A DNA stretch of 64,000 bases from NCBI RefSeq assembly GCF_019279795.1, contig NC_056748.1, positions 609,221,136-609,285,135 on the forward strand, given 5' to 3'. This document shows, piece by piece, positions 55,040-64,000 of this stretch; positions within the stretch are counted from its first letter, which is position 1, and each line of letters begins with the position of its first letter. This DNA comes from Protopterus annectens. Lineage: Eukaryota; Chordata; Ceratodontiformes; Protopteridae. The position numbers and the translations under genes were made by a program. The notes under the pieces are model-generated. The model was given only the letters and a program-made list of their open reading frames with translations, ran no database searches and was not told the DNA's origin.

Positions 55040-56036
55040 CTAGACCCGGAAGTTGTTCACATTTTATATTCGCCCACAAACCCACCACTAACAAATTGTA
55101 CCTCAGTAAGTGGAAGAGGTTTGCTATCTGGGCTCAACTCAAGGGCTTAGACCCTATCACTGCTCCTGTCCCAGAGGTTTTGAAATTCTTAACATCCCTG
55201 TTTAATCAGGGATCTTCTGTCTCAACTATTAAAGTTCAACTAGCTGCTATCTCTAAGTTCCATGAATCCACGGATCCTCCTTTGATGAGCAGCAGACTAT
55301 GCAAAACATTCATTAAAGGTGCGAGTCTGTTAAGACCACCAGTTTTTCATCCTGCACCTCCGTGGGATCTTGATTTGGTGCTTCGCATTAACATCCCCTT
55401 TTGAACCGGCTGCTACATGAATTAAAATATCTGTCTTGGAAAACGGCATTCTTAGTGGCTATTACTTGCAAGAAGAGTCTCAGAGCTTCAAGCCCTGTCT
55501 ATTAAACCACCGTATTTGATTTTCCACAAAGATAGAGTATCACTCAGGCCTAATCCATCCTTTGTTCCAAAGGTCTGCTCTAGTTTCTGTCTTCAACAAT
55601 CTCTAGAACTACCAGTTTTCTTTCCGAAATTCTCTAATGAAGCAGAATACACTCTCCATAAATTGGATGTTCACAGGCAATTACGTTTTTATTTAGACAG
55701 GACTCAGCAACTTCGTAAGTCAGACCAGTTGTTTGTGTCCTTCTCAGATAATAAATTGGGCCAAACCATCACAAAGCTACAATCTCAAAATGGATCAGAG
55801 ATTGCATAACTCAGGCCTATTCTTCTTGAATAAACATCTTACATCATCTATCAAAGCTCATTCTACCAGAGCTATGGCTACTTCTATAGCCTTTCATTCC
55901 AAGCTCGCTATATCGGAAATTTGTGCTGCGGCTACTTGGTCCAACCCGCACACTTTCATTTCCCACTACAAATTGGATGTGGCATCTAAAGGACGAGCAT
56001 CATTTGGTTCCACGGTACTCAGGAGTGTTTTCCAGT
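55040..56036 (+). pseudogene. DIRS-E tyrosine recombinase (frameshifted)
   Basis: Core-binding part YLSKWKRFAIWAQLKGLDP (55,096 on). A shift near 55,385, then LARRVSELQAL with the first catalytic Arg (about 55,465-55,490) and LRKSDQLFVSFSDNKLGQTI. A stop/shift near 55,800 precedes AHSTRAMATSIAF (His/Arg at 55,859-55,870) and FISHYKLDVAS with the nucleophile Tyr at 55,967-55,969. All expected R...H-x-x-R...Y residues are present over three frames. Given identical inverted repeats, these shifts must be recent or sequencing errors. Confidence 0.82.
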
Positions 56037-56069
56037 GAGCCACCCAGGATTCAGGTGCTAGGACGCTGT

Positions 56070-56182
56070 CCCATCATTCAGAATGTAGGCGAGATAGGAT
56101 CACATAACATCTTTTAGTTATGTACTCACCATAACTTCAGATGTTTGGGATCCATCTCACTACATTCCTGATACCCACCCGC
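56070..56182 (+). repeat. DIRS-E internal complementary region
   Basis: CCCATCATTCAGAATGTAGG through CATAACATCT complements the left end; TTTAGTTATGTACTCACC through GGGATCCATCTC complements the right end. Confidence 0.9.
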
Positions 56183-56303
56183 CTTCCCCTGCCTTGCAGA
56201 TCAGAAGAGATGGAACGGTTTTGAGCTCCACTGTTTTTATCTTGTTTCATCTGACGATGTTATATAAGCAGGGTATGCATGTGTGCATGTATGCGGACAA
56301 ACT

Positions 56304-56441
56304 AGATCTGGGGGACTGGCAGTGGTGCATCCTGGGATATAGTAAGCTCAGCCAATAAGAGACTTCGCTCTTTGGCATAAGCGTGCCGAGTCGGAGCCGA
56401 GGGATCGGCTCCGAACCCATCATTCAGAATGTAGGCGAGAT
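56304..56441 (-). repeat. DIRS-E right inverted repeat (138 bp)
   Basis: Identical inverse complement of 50,311-50,448. Confidence 0.92.
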
Positions 56442-56843
56442 GGATCCCAAACATCTGAAGTTATGGTGAGTACATAACTAAAAGTTTATGGTTGCTTGAG
56501 AGTTACTGTTAAAAATAGGCCTGACTAATACTGTAAACTATACTGTTTGTTTGGTTTGACTTGTTCTTAGGTTGGGGAGGGAATTTATTCTTATCTTCCT
56601 TTTAACAAAACTAAAAATGTAAGGTATATTTCTGCAGTGTGTGTGTGTGGGGGGGGGGGGGGGGACAAAGTGCAACACTTGAAAATTGTACTGTATTTCT
56701 TCGATTTTTTTTTCTGATTGCTTAAGAGTTCTGGTTGCTTGAGTTCCTGTTAACTGAGAGTTTACTGTATTTGATATATGTGAATATAACAAACTTCGGA
56801 CTCACCACGACCGATATTGAAAAAACTGGTAAAATTTATTAAA

Positions 56844-56890
56844 CGGTAAGCGCTTTCGCGTATCTTAAATACGCTTCCTCAGACCATAAA
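56844..56890 (-). ncRNA. hammerhead-ribozyme-like motif, PLE2 inverted arm
   Basis: Minus strand: ATGGT-CTGAGGA, stem II GCGTAT-TTAAG-ATACGC, GAAA, GCGCTT, ACCGT. ATGGT and ACCGT pair over five positions as stem I (one G-U). The core differs from the invariant CTGATGA at one base (CTGAGGA), which should weaken or abolish activity. The layout is the same as in PLE1. Confidence 0.6.
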
Positions 56891-57714
56891 CATTGAAGTA
56901 AAACCATAGAGTGATATAGTCAAATACAACTTCATAATTCAATAAAACAATTAATCAATTATAGTCATCAACAAATCAAAAAGCTTCAAAGCTTCTTTTA
57001 ATAACAGCATGAGTATGCAATGAATGCTAGCTCTTGTCTTCTTTAAAAATACCATTGCTGCTACTACGATGCCTTTAACTAAATGCATTTCATTTAAACT
57101 AAACAAAAATGAAAATATTATGCATGCTATTAAATGTAAGACATTATTGCACAAAACATATGCTGAAATTAATTAAGAACTAAATAATTTATATTATATA
57201 TATATGCTTAAATTGCTTTTAAAGTGTAAATAGACAAATTAATAAAATTTCTAAGTTTAAAACCAAATGGCTATAACTATTACTGTGGAGCCTTTAGCAA
57301 AATATATTTCATTTAAATGAACAAAAATAGTATACATATTATTAAATGAAAGGCTATGTTGCATATTTCATGGTTCTGAAGTTGGTTATAAACTAAATAA
57401 TTTATACAGATAAATATGCACATATACACTTGGTTCAATTTAAAGAAACTAACAACTATAAATATCCTAAAACATGTAAATATGACAAACATCCTATACA
57501 TATATAAAATATTATGTTATTAAATGTGAACTAAGTAAAAGCCACACTATCTGTATCAAAATTAAAAAAATTTTTAGTTTATTTTATTTTATCTTGAATA
57601 ATTGCTACAAAGTTATAAACCAGTTCATCTACGTGTATTGAGATAAGACCCGAGTGAAACATATGTATTTAAACCAGGAGAGTAGTGTCCCTTCAATCTA
57701 AAAATCCATTTTAG

Positions 57715-59620
57715 CTAATTTAGTTCTAGAAAATTCATGTAATCACCACCTCTAGCATTTGGTTCAATAATCTGTAACACCCTGAACACAAATGAGTGGT
57801 CGGGGAAAAGTATAACATGCTTAGCTAGAGCATTTAATTCATTTTTGTTCTTAATGTCATATAGGTGGTTATAGATTCTACTTTTCAACTTCGTCTTGGT
57901 CAAACCTATATAAAACGCTGAGCATAGCTCACATGTAGCTAAATAGATTAGACCCGAGGTTTCACATGTGGCTTGAAATCTAGGACTAAATGAATAGGTC
58001 AGCCCTGGATGTGTAAACACTTGTTCTTTTGTTATAAATCTGCAGTAACTGCAATGATTACAAGGATAAGTACCTAATCTATTTCCATAGGAGGCTGTAA
58101 TTACCTGACCTGTCCCTGACGTGTCACATAGAAGCCTTTTTAAATTCTTATTTCTATATGTGAAGAGAGGAGTTTTACCTACTAACTGTGATGTATGTTC
58201 TTCAGTTGTCAGTACTTTCCAGTTATTGCTAATAATTTTTCTGATATTAGAACTATCATTAGTATACGTTATCACAAAACGTATCCTCTCAGAAATATTA
58301 CTTGAACTCTTTCTAGTATATGAAGGAACATACAGCTTGTATTTAACTGCTATGTTAGAAGCTTCTATCTCACCTAGAACCTGCGCTCTAATGCATTTTA
58401 CTAAATTAATATCATATCCCCTATCAGCGAAGGTCTTTTCCATTTTATCTGCCTCCATTAGCAGATCAAAGTCGTCTCCACATATTCTCGATAACCTGGT
58501 GAACTGACTCTTTATAATGCCGCCAAATACATGGCGTGGATGCATGCTGTCAAACCGTAAGATTGTATTTTTCCAGCATGTCTTCCTATGTAAAGTGGAG
58601 GTCAGTTTACCTCCTCTAATATCCAGACAAACGTCTAGAAAATTCACCGAATCAAACAATGTTTCAGCTGTGAATCTAAGGAAACTGGTTGTTGTCTCTA
58701 AGTATTCCTTAAATAAATTAAATTCTTCTACCAACCCATCCCATACAACTAAAATATCGTCTACAAAACGTTTGTAAAGCAGGACTTTACTAAATAGATG
58801 ATGGGTGAAAACATGCTCCCTTTCCCACTGGTACATCACTAGATTGGCGTATGTATTGGCACAAGGGGTGCCCATGGCCACACCTGACTCTTGTAGAAAT
58901 AGGCACCCCTCGAATGAAAACACATTGTTACATAGCACCAAATCCAGTAGTTGGCAAATAAGAATTTCATTATTCCTATCAATGGAAGGAAAAATTTGCA
59001 ACACCTCCCTTATTGCTTGTATGCCTTTGTCATTCGGGATGGATGTGAACAGGCTCTGCACATCCATTGTAACCAGTAGATGTTGTCCCTTTACTAACAT
59101 TTTGTCCATTGAATTTAAAGATTCTAAAAGTTGGTATGTATCCTTTAAGATGCTCGGAGTCTCAGTAACTAAAGGTTTCAATGTATTTTCTAAGTAGATG
59201 GAAATATTTTCAGTGGCCCACCTTTCACCAGACACTATAGGTCGCAATGGAGGTGGAAGAACTGCTTTGTGCATCTTAGGTAGGCATTTGATGACTGGAA
59301 CTTGTGGACATTCATTAAGAAAAAACTCATACAAACTTTTAGATATTTGGCGACACATAAGCAGATCGTACAAAGTATCTTTGATAGCATTAATTATTTC
59401 CATTAACTTCCTTTGATCTATTTTCAAATAAATGGTGTCATCATTTAACATATCAAACATAAGAGACTGATAATTGTCTGTGTCAAATAATGCCATACCT
59501 CCACCCTTGTCTACTGGTCTTAATGTAATGGAGGAATCATTAGCAAAATTATTTAAAGATAGTTTTTCTTCTCTAGACAAGTTAAAGTATGAACATTTTT
59601 TATTACCATTCTGAAAATAT
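57715..59620 (-). pseudogene. PLE2 ORF in inverted arm: RT and GIY-YIG
   Basis: 621 codons open from 59,580 to 57,715. RT: RPVDKGGGMALFDTDN, KCLPKMHKAVLPPPLRPIVS, SLFTSIPNDKG, GVAMGTPCANTYANLVM and the catalytic box KRFVDDILVVW, all intact. Cys/His block: PCNHCSYC and FTHPGLTYSF. GIY-YIG: GLIYLATC and FYIGLTKTKLKSRIYNH. It ends with FLELN at 57,715, where the direct copy goes on with a longer end, so a small change truncates the endonuclease (loss of one base in the CTAAAGGAGC region). A one-base loss near 59,620 also breaks the upstream frame, and the N-terminal region is absent. Confidence 0.87.
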
Positions 59621-59843
59621 TGATAAAATCCCGTTCACACATTTTTATAAATGAATCAATATGTCCTGGTAAAGGCGGAGTAAAAGAACTTTTCTTCTTA
59701 TAGGGGAAAAATCCGATGTATTACTGTTCTTAGTTTCTGGTGCTTTTATATTAAAGTACAGTTTTAAAGCTATGGCACACCCAAACATACGAAGATCTAT
59801 TAAAAGATCTGATAAGACACTACCCTGAGAAGGGACAAAAGAA

Positions 59844-60311
59844 ATTATTAATTTGTCTATTTACACTTTAAAAGCAATTTAAGCATATATATATAATATA
59901 AATTATTTAGTTCTTAATTAATTTCAGCATATGTTTTGTGCAATAATGTCTTACATTTAATAGCATGCATAATATTTTCATTTTTGTTTAGTTTAAATGA
60001 AATGCATTTAGTTAAAGGCATCGTAGTAGCAGCAATGGTATTTTTAAAGAAGACAAGAGCTAGCATTCATTGCATACTCATGCTGTAATTAAAAGAAGCT
60101 TTGAAGCTTTTTGATTTGTTGATTACTATAATTGATTAATTGTTTTATTGAATTATGAAGTTGTATTTGACTATATAACTCTATGGTTTTACTTCAATGT
60201 TTATGGTCTGAGGAAGTGTATTTAAGATACGCGAAAGCGCTTAACGTTTAATAAATTTTACCAGTTTTTTCAATATCGGTCGTGGTGAGTCCAAAGTTTG
60301 TTATATTCACA
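59844..60311 (+). repeat. PLE2 direct 3'-tail fragment (pseudo-LTR)
   Basis: Starts in the middle of the 3' UTR (equivalent to about 63,897 on) and ends at TTGTTATATTCAC, the 3' end of the element. It is placed in direct orientation upstream of the full unit. AT-rich, with the hammerhead-like motif. Confidence 0.83.
60201..60247 (+). ncRNA. hammerhead-ribozyme-like motif, PLE2 pseudo-LTR
   Basis: TTATGGT-CTGAGGA, stem II GTGTATTTAAGATACGC, GAAA, GCGCTT, AACGT. Same layout as 56,844-56,890; the stem I match is one pair weaker (AACGT) and the core carries the same CTGAGGA variant. Confidence 0.55.
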
Positions 60312-60411
60312 TTTTGCAACGTTACTTTAACCAAGGACTCTTCGGCTGGAGTGGCTCATCTTTTTGCTTTGTTTTGTCTGCCTGATTTTTTGAACCACTC
60401 TAACACACGAT

Positions 60412-63400
60412 ATGGCAAACCTGAACGTCGAACTAGACTACAATCCGGAACCGAGGACTTTTCCTAGTGAGCATCAATGTACTGCCATTACCGGTTATAC
60501 ATCAAATCCTTTATTGGCTCTGGATTTCAATGTTCCCATTTCTAATTCTGGTGTCACTTGTTAACATAGAAGCCTTTAATACTAAAACTAAACAACTAGA
60601 AAACGACCTATACAAACTTCAACGTTTGATTTGGCAACGTAAGCACGTGGAAGCTTGTTTACACTTTAAATTGATTCCTCGGGGCATGCGAATTTTGTGC
60701 ATGCCCTCTTATGGTGACAGTCATCCTGCCCTTCTTAAGAAGTGGCAAGAGATAAACCTGGAAGCCAGCTTCAAGTATGTGCAACTCCTAATAGATTATT
60801 TTGGTCCACTTGAAAATGAGCTATTGGCCCAAGTTAATAGTTTAAATAAAGAACTAAGAGACAATTTTTGCGATGACTTTTGTCAAAAGAGGCTTGATAA
60901 CATCTACAGTCAGGTTAATTCCTATGCTTTAAAGTTGCAACAAATTAAACATAGGAAATTGCAACGTGATCACAGAGATTTTTCCACTGGGGGTGTCTTC
61001 ATTTGGCTCAGGAGGGTGGACCCTAGTCTACAAGCTGAAAATCAGACTCGAAACTTGGCGCCACAGGATCGCACATTGACAGCATTAGTTCCTATTGGTT
61101 CCTTGTCTTCAGCTCCAACACCAGACTTGCATGATGACGTCTCAGATGAAGCTTTTACTACGCCACCAGAACTGCCTGTAGCTGCTACCTCCGTAACCGC
61201 AACCTCTACTCCGCTACCGAACCAAGAAGCAAATCGAGCTTTAGGTGCACAAAAAAACCTGGGAGCAATACGAAAATATACTGCTCAAAATAATTCGCAT
61301 TTTTTACCACTTCCCATAAAAAAAAGCGACCTTTTCGCGAGAACGGATGGACAGCTGGGAGAGAAAGAAATGCAAATATTCGGGGGGAAACGGTGCACAT
61401 CAGAGAAGGAGACAGAGACCTTAAAACAACTTTTTTTCAATCTGTCCAAGTATGTCCTCACTTCTCATGATATGGAACTTTAAGGGCTATCTTTTGTCCC
61501 TTCTCAGGGTAGTGTCTTATCAGATCTTTTAATAGATCTCCGTATGTTTGGGCGTGCCATAGCTTTAAAACTGTACTTTAATATAAAAGCACCAGAAACT
61601 AAGAACAGTAATACATCGGATTTTTTCCCCTATAAGAAGAAAAGTTCTTTTACTCCGCCCTTACCAGGACATATTGATTCATTTATAAAAATGTGTGAAC
61701 GGGACTTTTATCAATATTTTCAGAATGGTAATAAAAAATGTTCATACTTTAACTTGTCTAGAGAAGAAAAACTATCTTCAAATAATTTTGCTAATGATTC
61801 TTCCATTACATTAAGACCAGTAGACAAGGGTGGAGGTATGGCATTATTTGACACAGACAATTATCAGTCTGTTATGTTTGATATGTTAAATGATGACACC
61901 ATTTATTTGAAAATAGATCAAAGGAAGTTAATGGAAATAATTAATGCTATCAAAGATACTTTCTGCGATCTGCTTATGTGTCGCCAAATATCTAAAAGTT
62001 TGTATGAGTTTTTTCTTAATGAATGTCCACAAGTTCCAGTCATCAAAGGCCTACCTAAGATGCACAAAGCAGTTCTTCCACCTCCATTGCGACCTATAGT
62101 GTCTGGTGAAAGGTGGGCCACTGAAAATATTTCCATCTACTTAGAAAATACATTGAAACCTTTAGTTACTGAGATTCCAAGCATCTTAAAGGATACATAC
62201 CAACTTTTAGAATCTTTAAATTCAATGGACAAAATGTTAGTAAAGGGGCAACATCTACTGGTTACAATGGATGTGCAGAGCCTGTTCACATCCATCCCGA
62301 ATGACAAAGGCATACAAGCAATAAGGGAGGTGTTGCAAATTTTTCCTTCCATTGATAGGAATGATGAAATTCTTATTTGCCAACTACTGGATTTGGTGCT
62401 ATGTAACAATGTGTTTTCATTCGAGGGGTGCCTATTTCTACAAGAGTCAGGTGTGGCCATGGGCACCCCTTGTGCCAATACATACGCCAATCTAGTGATG
62501 TACCAGTGGGAAAGGGAGTATGTTTTCACCCATCATCTATTTAGTAACGTCCTGCTTTACAAACGTTTTGTAGACGATATTTTAGTTGTATGGGATGGGT
62601 TGGTAGAATAATTTAATTTATTTAAGGAATACTTAGAGACAACAACCAGTTTCCTTAGATTCACAGCTGAAACATCGTTTGATTCAGTGAATTTTCTAGA
62701 CGTTTGTCTGGATATTAGAGGAGGTAAACTGACCTCCACTTTACATAGGAAGACATGCTGGAAAAATACAATCTTACGGTTTGACAGCATGCATCCACGC
62801 CATGTATTTGGCGGCATTATAAAGACTCAGTTCACCAGGTTATCGAGAATATGTGGAGACATCTTTGATCTGCTACAACGTATACTAATGATAGTTCTAA
62901 TATCAGAAAAATTATTAGCAATAACTGGAAAGTACTGACAACTGAAGAACATACACCACAGTTAGGTAAAACTCCTCTCTTCACATATAGAAATAATAAG
63001 AATTTAAAAAGGCTTCTATGTGACACGTCAGGGACAGGTCAGGTAATTACAGCCTCCTATGGAAATAGATTAGGTACTTATCCTTGTAATCATTGCAGTT
63101 ACTGCAGATTTATAACAAAAGAACAAGTGTTTACACATCCAGAGCTGACCTATTCATTTAGTCCTAGATTTCAAGCCACATGTGAAACCTCGGGTCTAAT
63201 CTATTTAGCTACATGTGAGCTATGCTCAGCGTTTTATACTGGTTTGACCAAGACGAAGTTGAAAAGTAGAATCTATAACCACCTATATGACATTAAGAAC
63301 AAAAATGAATTAAATGCTCTAGCTAAGCATGTTATACTTTTCCCTGACCACTCATTTGTGTTCAGGGTGTTACAGATTATTGAACCAAACGCTAGAGGTG

Positions 63401-63522
63401 GTGATTACATGAATTTTCTAGAACTAAAGGAGCTAAAATGGATTTTTAGATTGAAGGGACACTACTCTCCTGGTTTAAATACATATGTTTCACTCAGGTC
63501 TTATCTCAATACACGTAGATGA
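60412..63522 (+). pseudogene. PLE2 ORF: N-terminal region, RT, GIY-YIG (direct copy)
   Basis: ATG at 60,412 (MANLNVELDYNPEPR). A shift near 60,560 leads to the frame with the helical N-terminal region (60,570-61,020: PRGMRILCMPSYGDSHPAL, FSTGGVFIWLRR), similar to PLE1, and a Ser/Thr/Pro-rich part. TAA at 61,481-61,483 interrupts just before GLSFVPSQ. RT runs 61,540-62,608 with intact RPVDKGGG, AMGTPCANTYANL and RFVDDILVVW; TAA at 62,609-62,611 replaces a Glu codon of the inverted copy. A deletion of about 200 bp near 62,870 removes the end of the RT-to-endonuclease region. GIY-YIG is open from 63,127 to 63,522 (GLIYLATC, FYTGLTKTKLKSRIYNH, LELKELKWIF). The YIG Ile reads Thr here. Confidence 0.86.
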
Positions 63523-64000
63523 ACTGGTTTATAACTTTGTAGCAATTATTTAAGATAAAATAAAATAAACTAAACATTTTTTTAATTTTGATACAGATAG
63601 TGTGGCTTTTACTTAGTTCACATTTAATAACATGATGTTTTATATATGTAGAGGATGTTTGTCATATTTACATGTTTTAGGATATTTATAGTTGTTAGTT
63701 TCTTTAAATTGAACCAAGTGTATATGTGCATATTTATCTGTATAAATTATTTAGTTTATAACCAACTTCAGAACCATGAAATATGCAACATAGCCTTTCA
63801 TTTAATAATATGTATACTATTTTTGTTCATTTAAATGAAATATATTTTGCTAAAGGCTCCAGTAATAGTTACAGCCATTTGGTTTTAAACTTAGAAATTT
63901 TATTAATTTGTCTATTTACACTTTAAAAGCAATTTAAGCATATATATATAATATAAATTATTTAGTTCTTAATTAATTTCAGTGTATGTTTTGTGCAATA
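63523..64000 (+). other. PLE2 3' UTR (partial)
   Basis: AT-rich, non-coding, near-identical to the inverse of 57,150-57,640. The hammerhead-like region expected about 300 bp further on lies outside the window. Confidence 0.75.

Larger units (their letters stand above)
50294..56482 (+). mobile_element. DIRS-E: young, nearly complete DIRS-like retrotransposon
   Basis: 6.19 kb. The 138-bp inverted repeats (50,311-50,448; 56,304-56,441) are identical by eye. The unique end extensions (17 bp left, 41 bp right) are joined as complements in the internal complementary region at 56,070-56,182, showing the circle junction. No target duplication. Gag, RT/RNase H and recombinase are all present. CpG content is high compared with DIRS-A to D, in keeping with recent arrival. 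The frame is broken in Gag and in the recombinase. Confidence 0.9.
50240..56766. mobile_element. pogo/Tigger-like DNA transposon remnant, split by DIRS-E
   Basis: Left end CAGTAAACTCTGTTAACCAG (50,240) and right end, reversed, CAGTAAACTCTCAGTTAACA (56,766), each flanked by TA (50,238-50,239 and 56,767-56,768). TA duplication and CAGT termini are typical of Tc1/mariner-pogo elements. Only about 54 bp remain left of DIRS-E and 284 bp right of it, with no transposase, so it is a short non-autonomous copy. Confidence 0.75.
56781..59843 (-). mobile_element. PLE2 inverted arm (3-kb partial copy, antisense)
   Basis: Minus-strand copy of PLE2 from just upstream of the RT (59,843, CTTTTGTCCCTTCTCAGGG on the minus strand) to the 3' end (56,781). 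It is almost identical to the direct copy from about 61,494 on, and its 3' tail matches 59,844-60,311. It forms the inverted extension at the 5' side of the Penelope-like unit. It starts 13 bp after the TA that flanks the pogo-like remnant. Confidence 0.87.
60312..64000 (+). mobile_element. PLE2 main unit (Penelope-like), runs off the window
   Basis: 5' leader, ORF remnant (60,412-63,522), AT-rich 3' UTR to the window end. The last bases (63,897-64,000) match 59,844-59,945, so about 370 bp of 3' end remain outside. The combination of inverted arm, direct tail and main unit parallels PLE1. Confidence 0.87.

Noticed and set aside
58121-59416. Open frames on + within 58.1-59.4 kb
   Set aside because: Shadows of the antisense PLE2 RT; mirrored by the same shadows at 61.9-62.8 kb on the other strand.
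1-64000. Prokaryotic systems, CRISPR arrays, operons
   Set aside because: Spliced exons, SINEs, LINEs, DIRS and Penelope-like elements show a vertebrate nuclear genome; regular short repeats with spacers are absent.

Overview
The window looks like an intronic stretch of a large, transposon-rich vertebrate genome. Its only host coding sequence that I can support is two short exons (4,199-4,271 and 46,957-47,016) with good splice sites and matching phase. Joined, they read like an acidic L-F repeat segment of the WASH-complex subunit FAM21/WASHC2, transcribed on the + strand. The intron between them is about 42.7 kb, and nearly everything I can identify in it is mobile DNA. The abundance of DIRS-type tyrosine-recombinase retrotransposons and Penelope-like elements, with CR1-like LINEs and V-SINE-like SINEs, fits an amphibian (a caecilian or salamander) better than a mammal or bird. 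That taxonomic guess is inference only.

Layout. 1-4,198: upstream intron with a heavily decayed CR1-like LINE. 4,199-4,271: exon. 5.6-8.7 kb: LINE 3' fragments and SINEs, one SINE with a 13-bp target duplication. 10.98-37.1 kb: an old DIRS element (DIRS-A) split by a Penelope-like element (PLE1, 15,238-20,500, with 15-bp target duplication), a younger DIRS (DIRS-B, 21,435-27,008), a 457-bp hAT element (8-bp duplication), another DIRS (DIRS-C, 28,444-36,872, itself split by an antisense LINE) and an unidentified 1.5-kb insert. 37.3-38.85 kb: three related fold-back elements separated by microsatellites. 39.0-43.3 kb: DIRS-D, a relative of DIRS-A. 43.6-46.6 kb: SINE and LINE fragments. 46,957-47,016: second exon. 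50,240-56,766: a pogo/Tigger-like DNA element split by a young DIRS (DIRS-E, 50,294-56,482) whose 138-bp inverted repeats are identical by eye. 56,781 to the window end: a second Penelope-like element (PLE2) with a 3-kb inverted arm, running off the right edge.

How the parts relate. Each DIRS copy encodes a Gag with an N-terminal Cys/His module, a reverse transcriptase/RNase H and a tyrosine recombinase; B, C and E also keep terminal inverted repeats and an internal complementary region that records the junction of the circular intermediate. Each Penelope-like copy encodes a conserved N-terminal coiled-coil-like region, a reverse transcriptase and a GIY-YIG endonuclease, and carries a hammerhead-ribozyme-like motif in its terminal region. 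All the mobile ORFs carry at least one break. DIRS-E comes closest to intact: its RT/RNase H frame is open, while its Gag and recombinase are shifted. I found no bacterial genes, CRISPR arrays or canonical tRNA/rRNA genes. All boundaries and identities come from reading the sequence by eye; no search was run.
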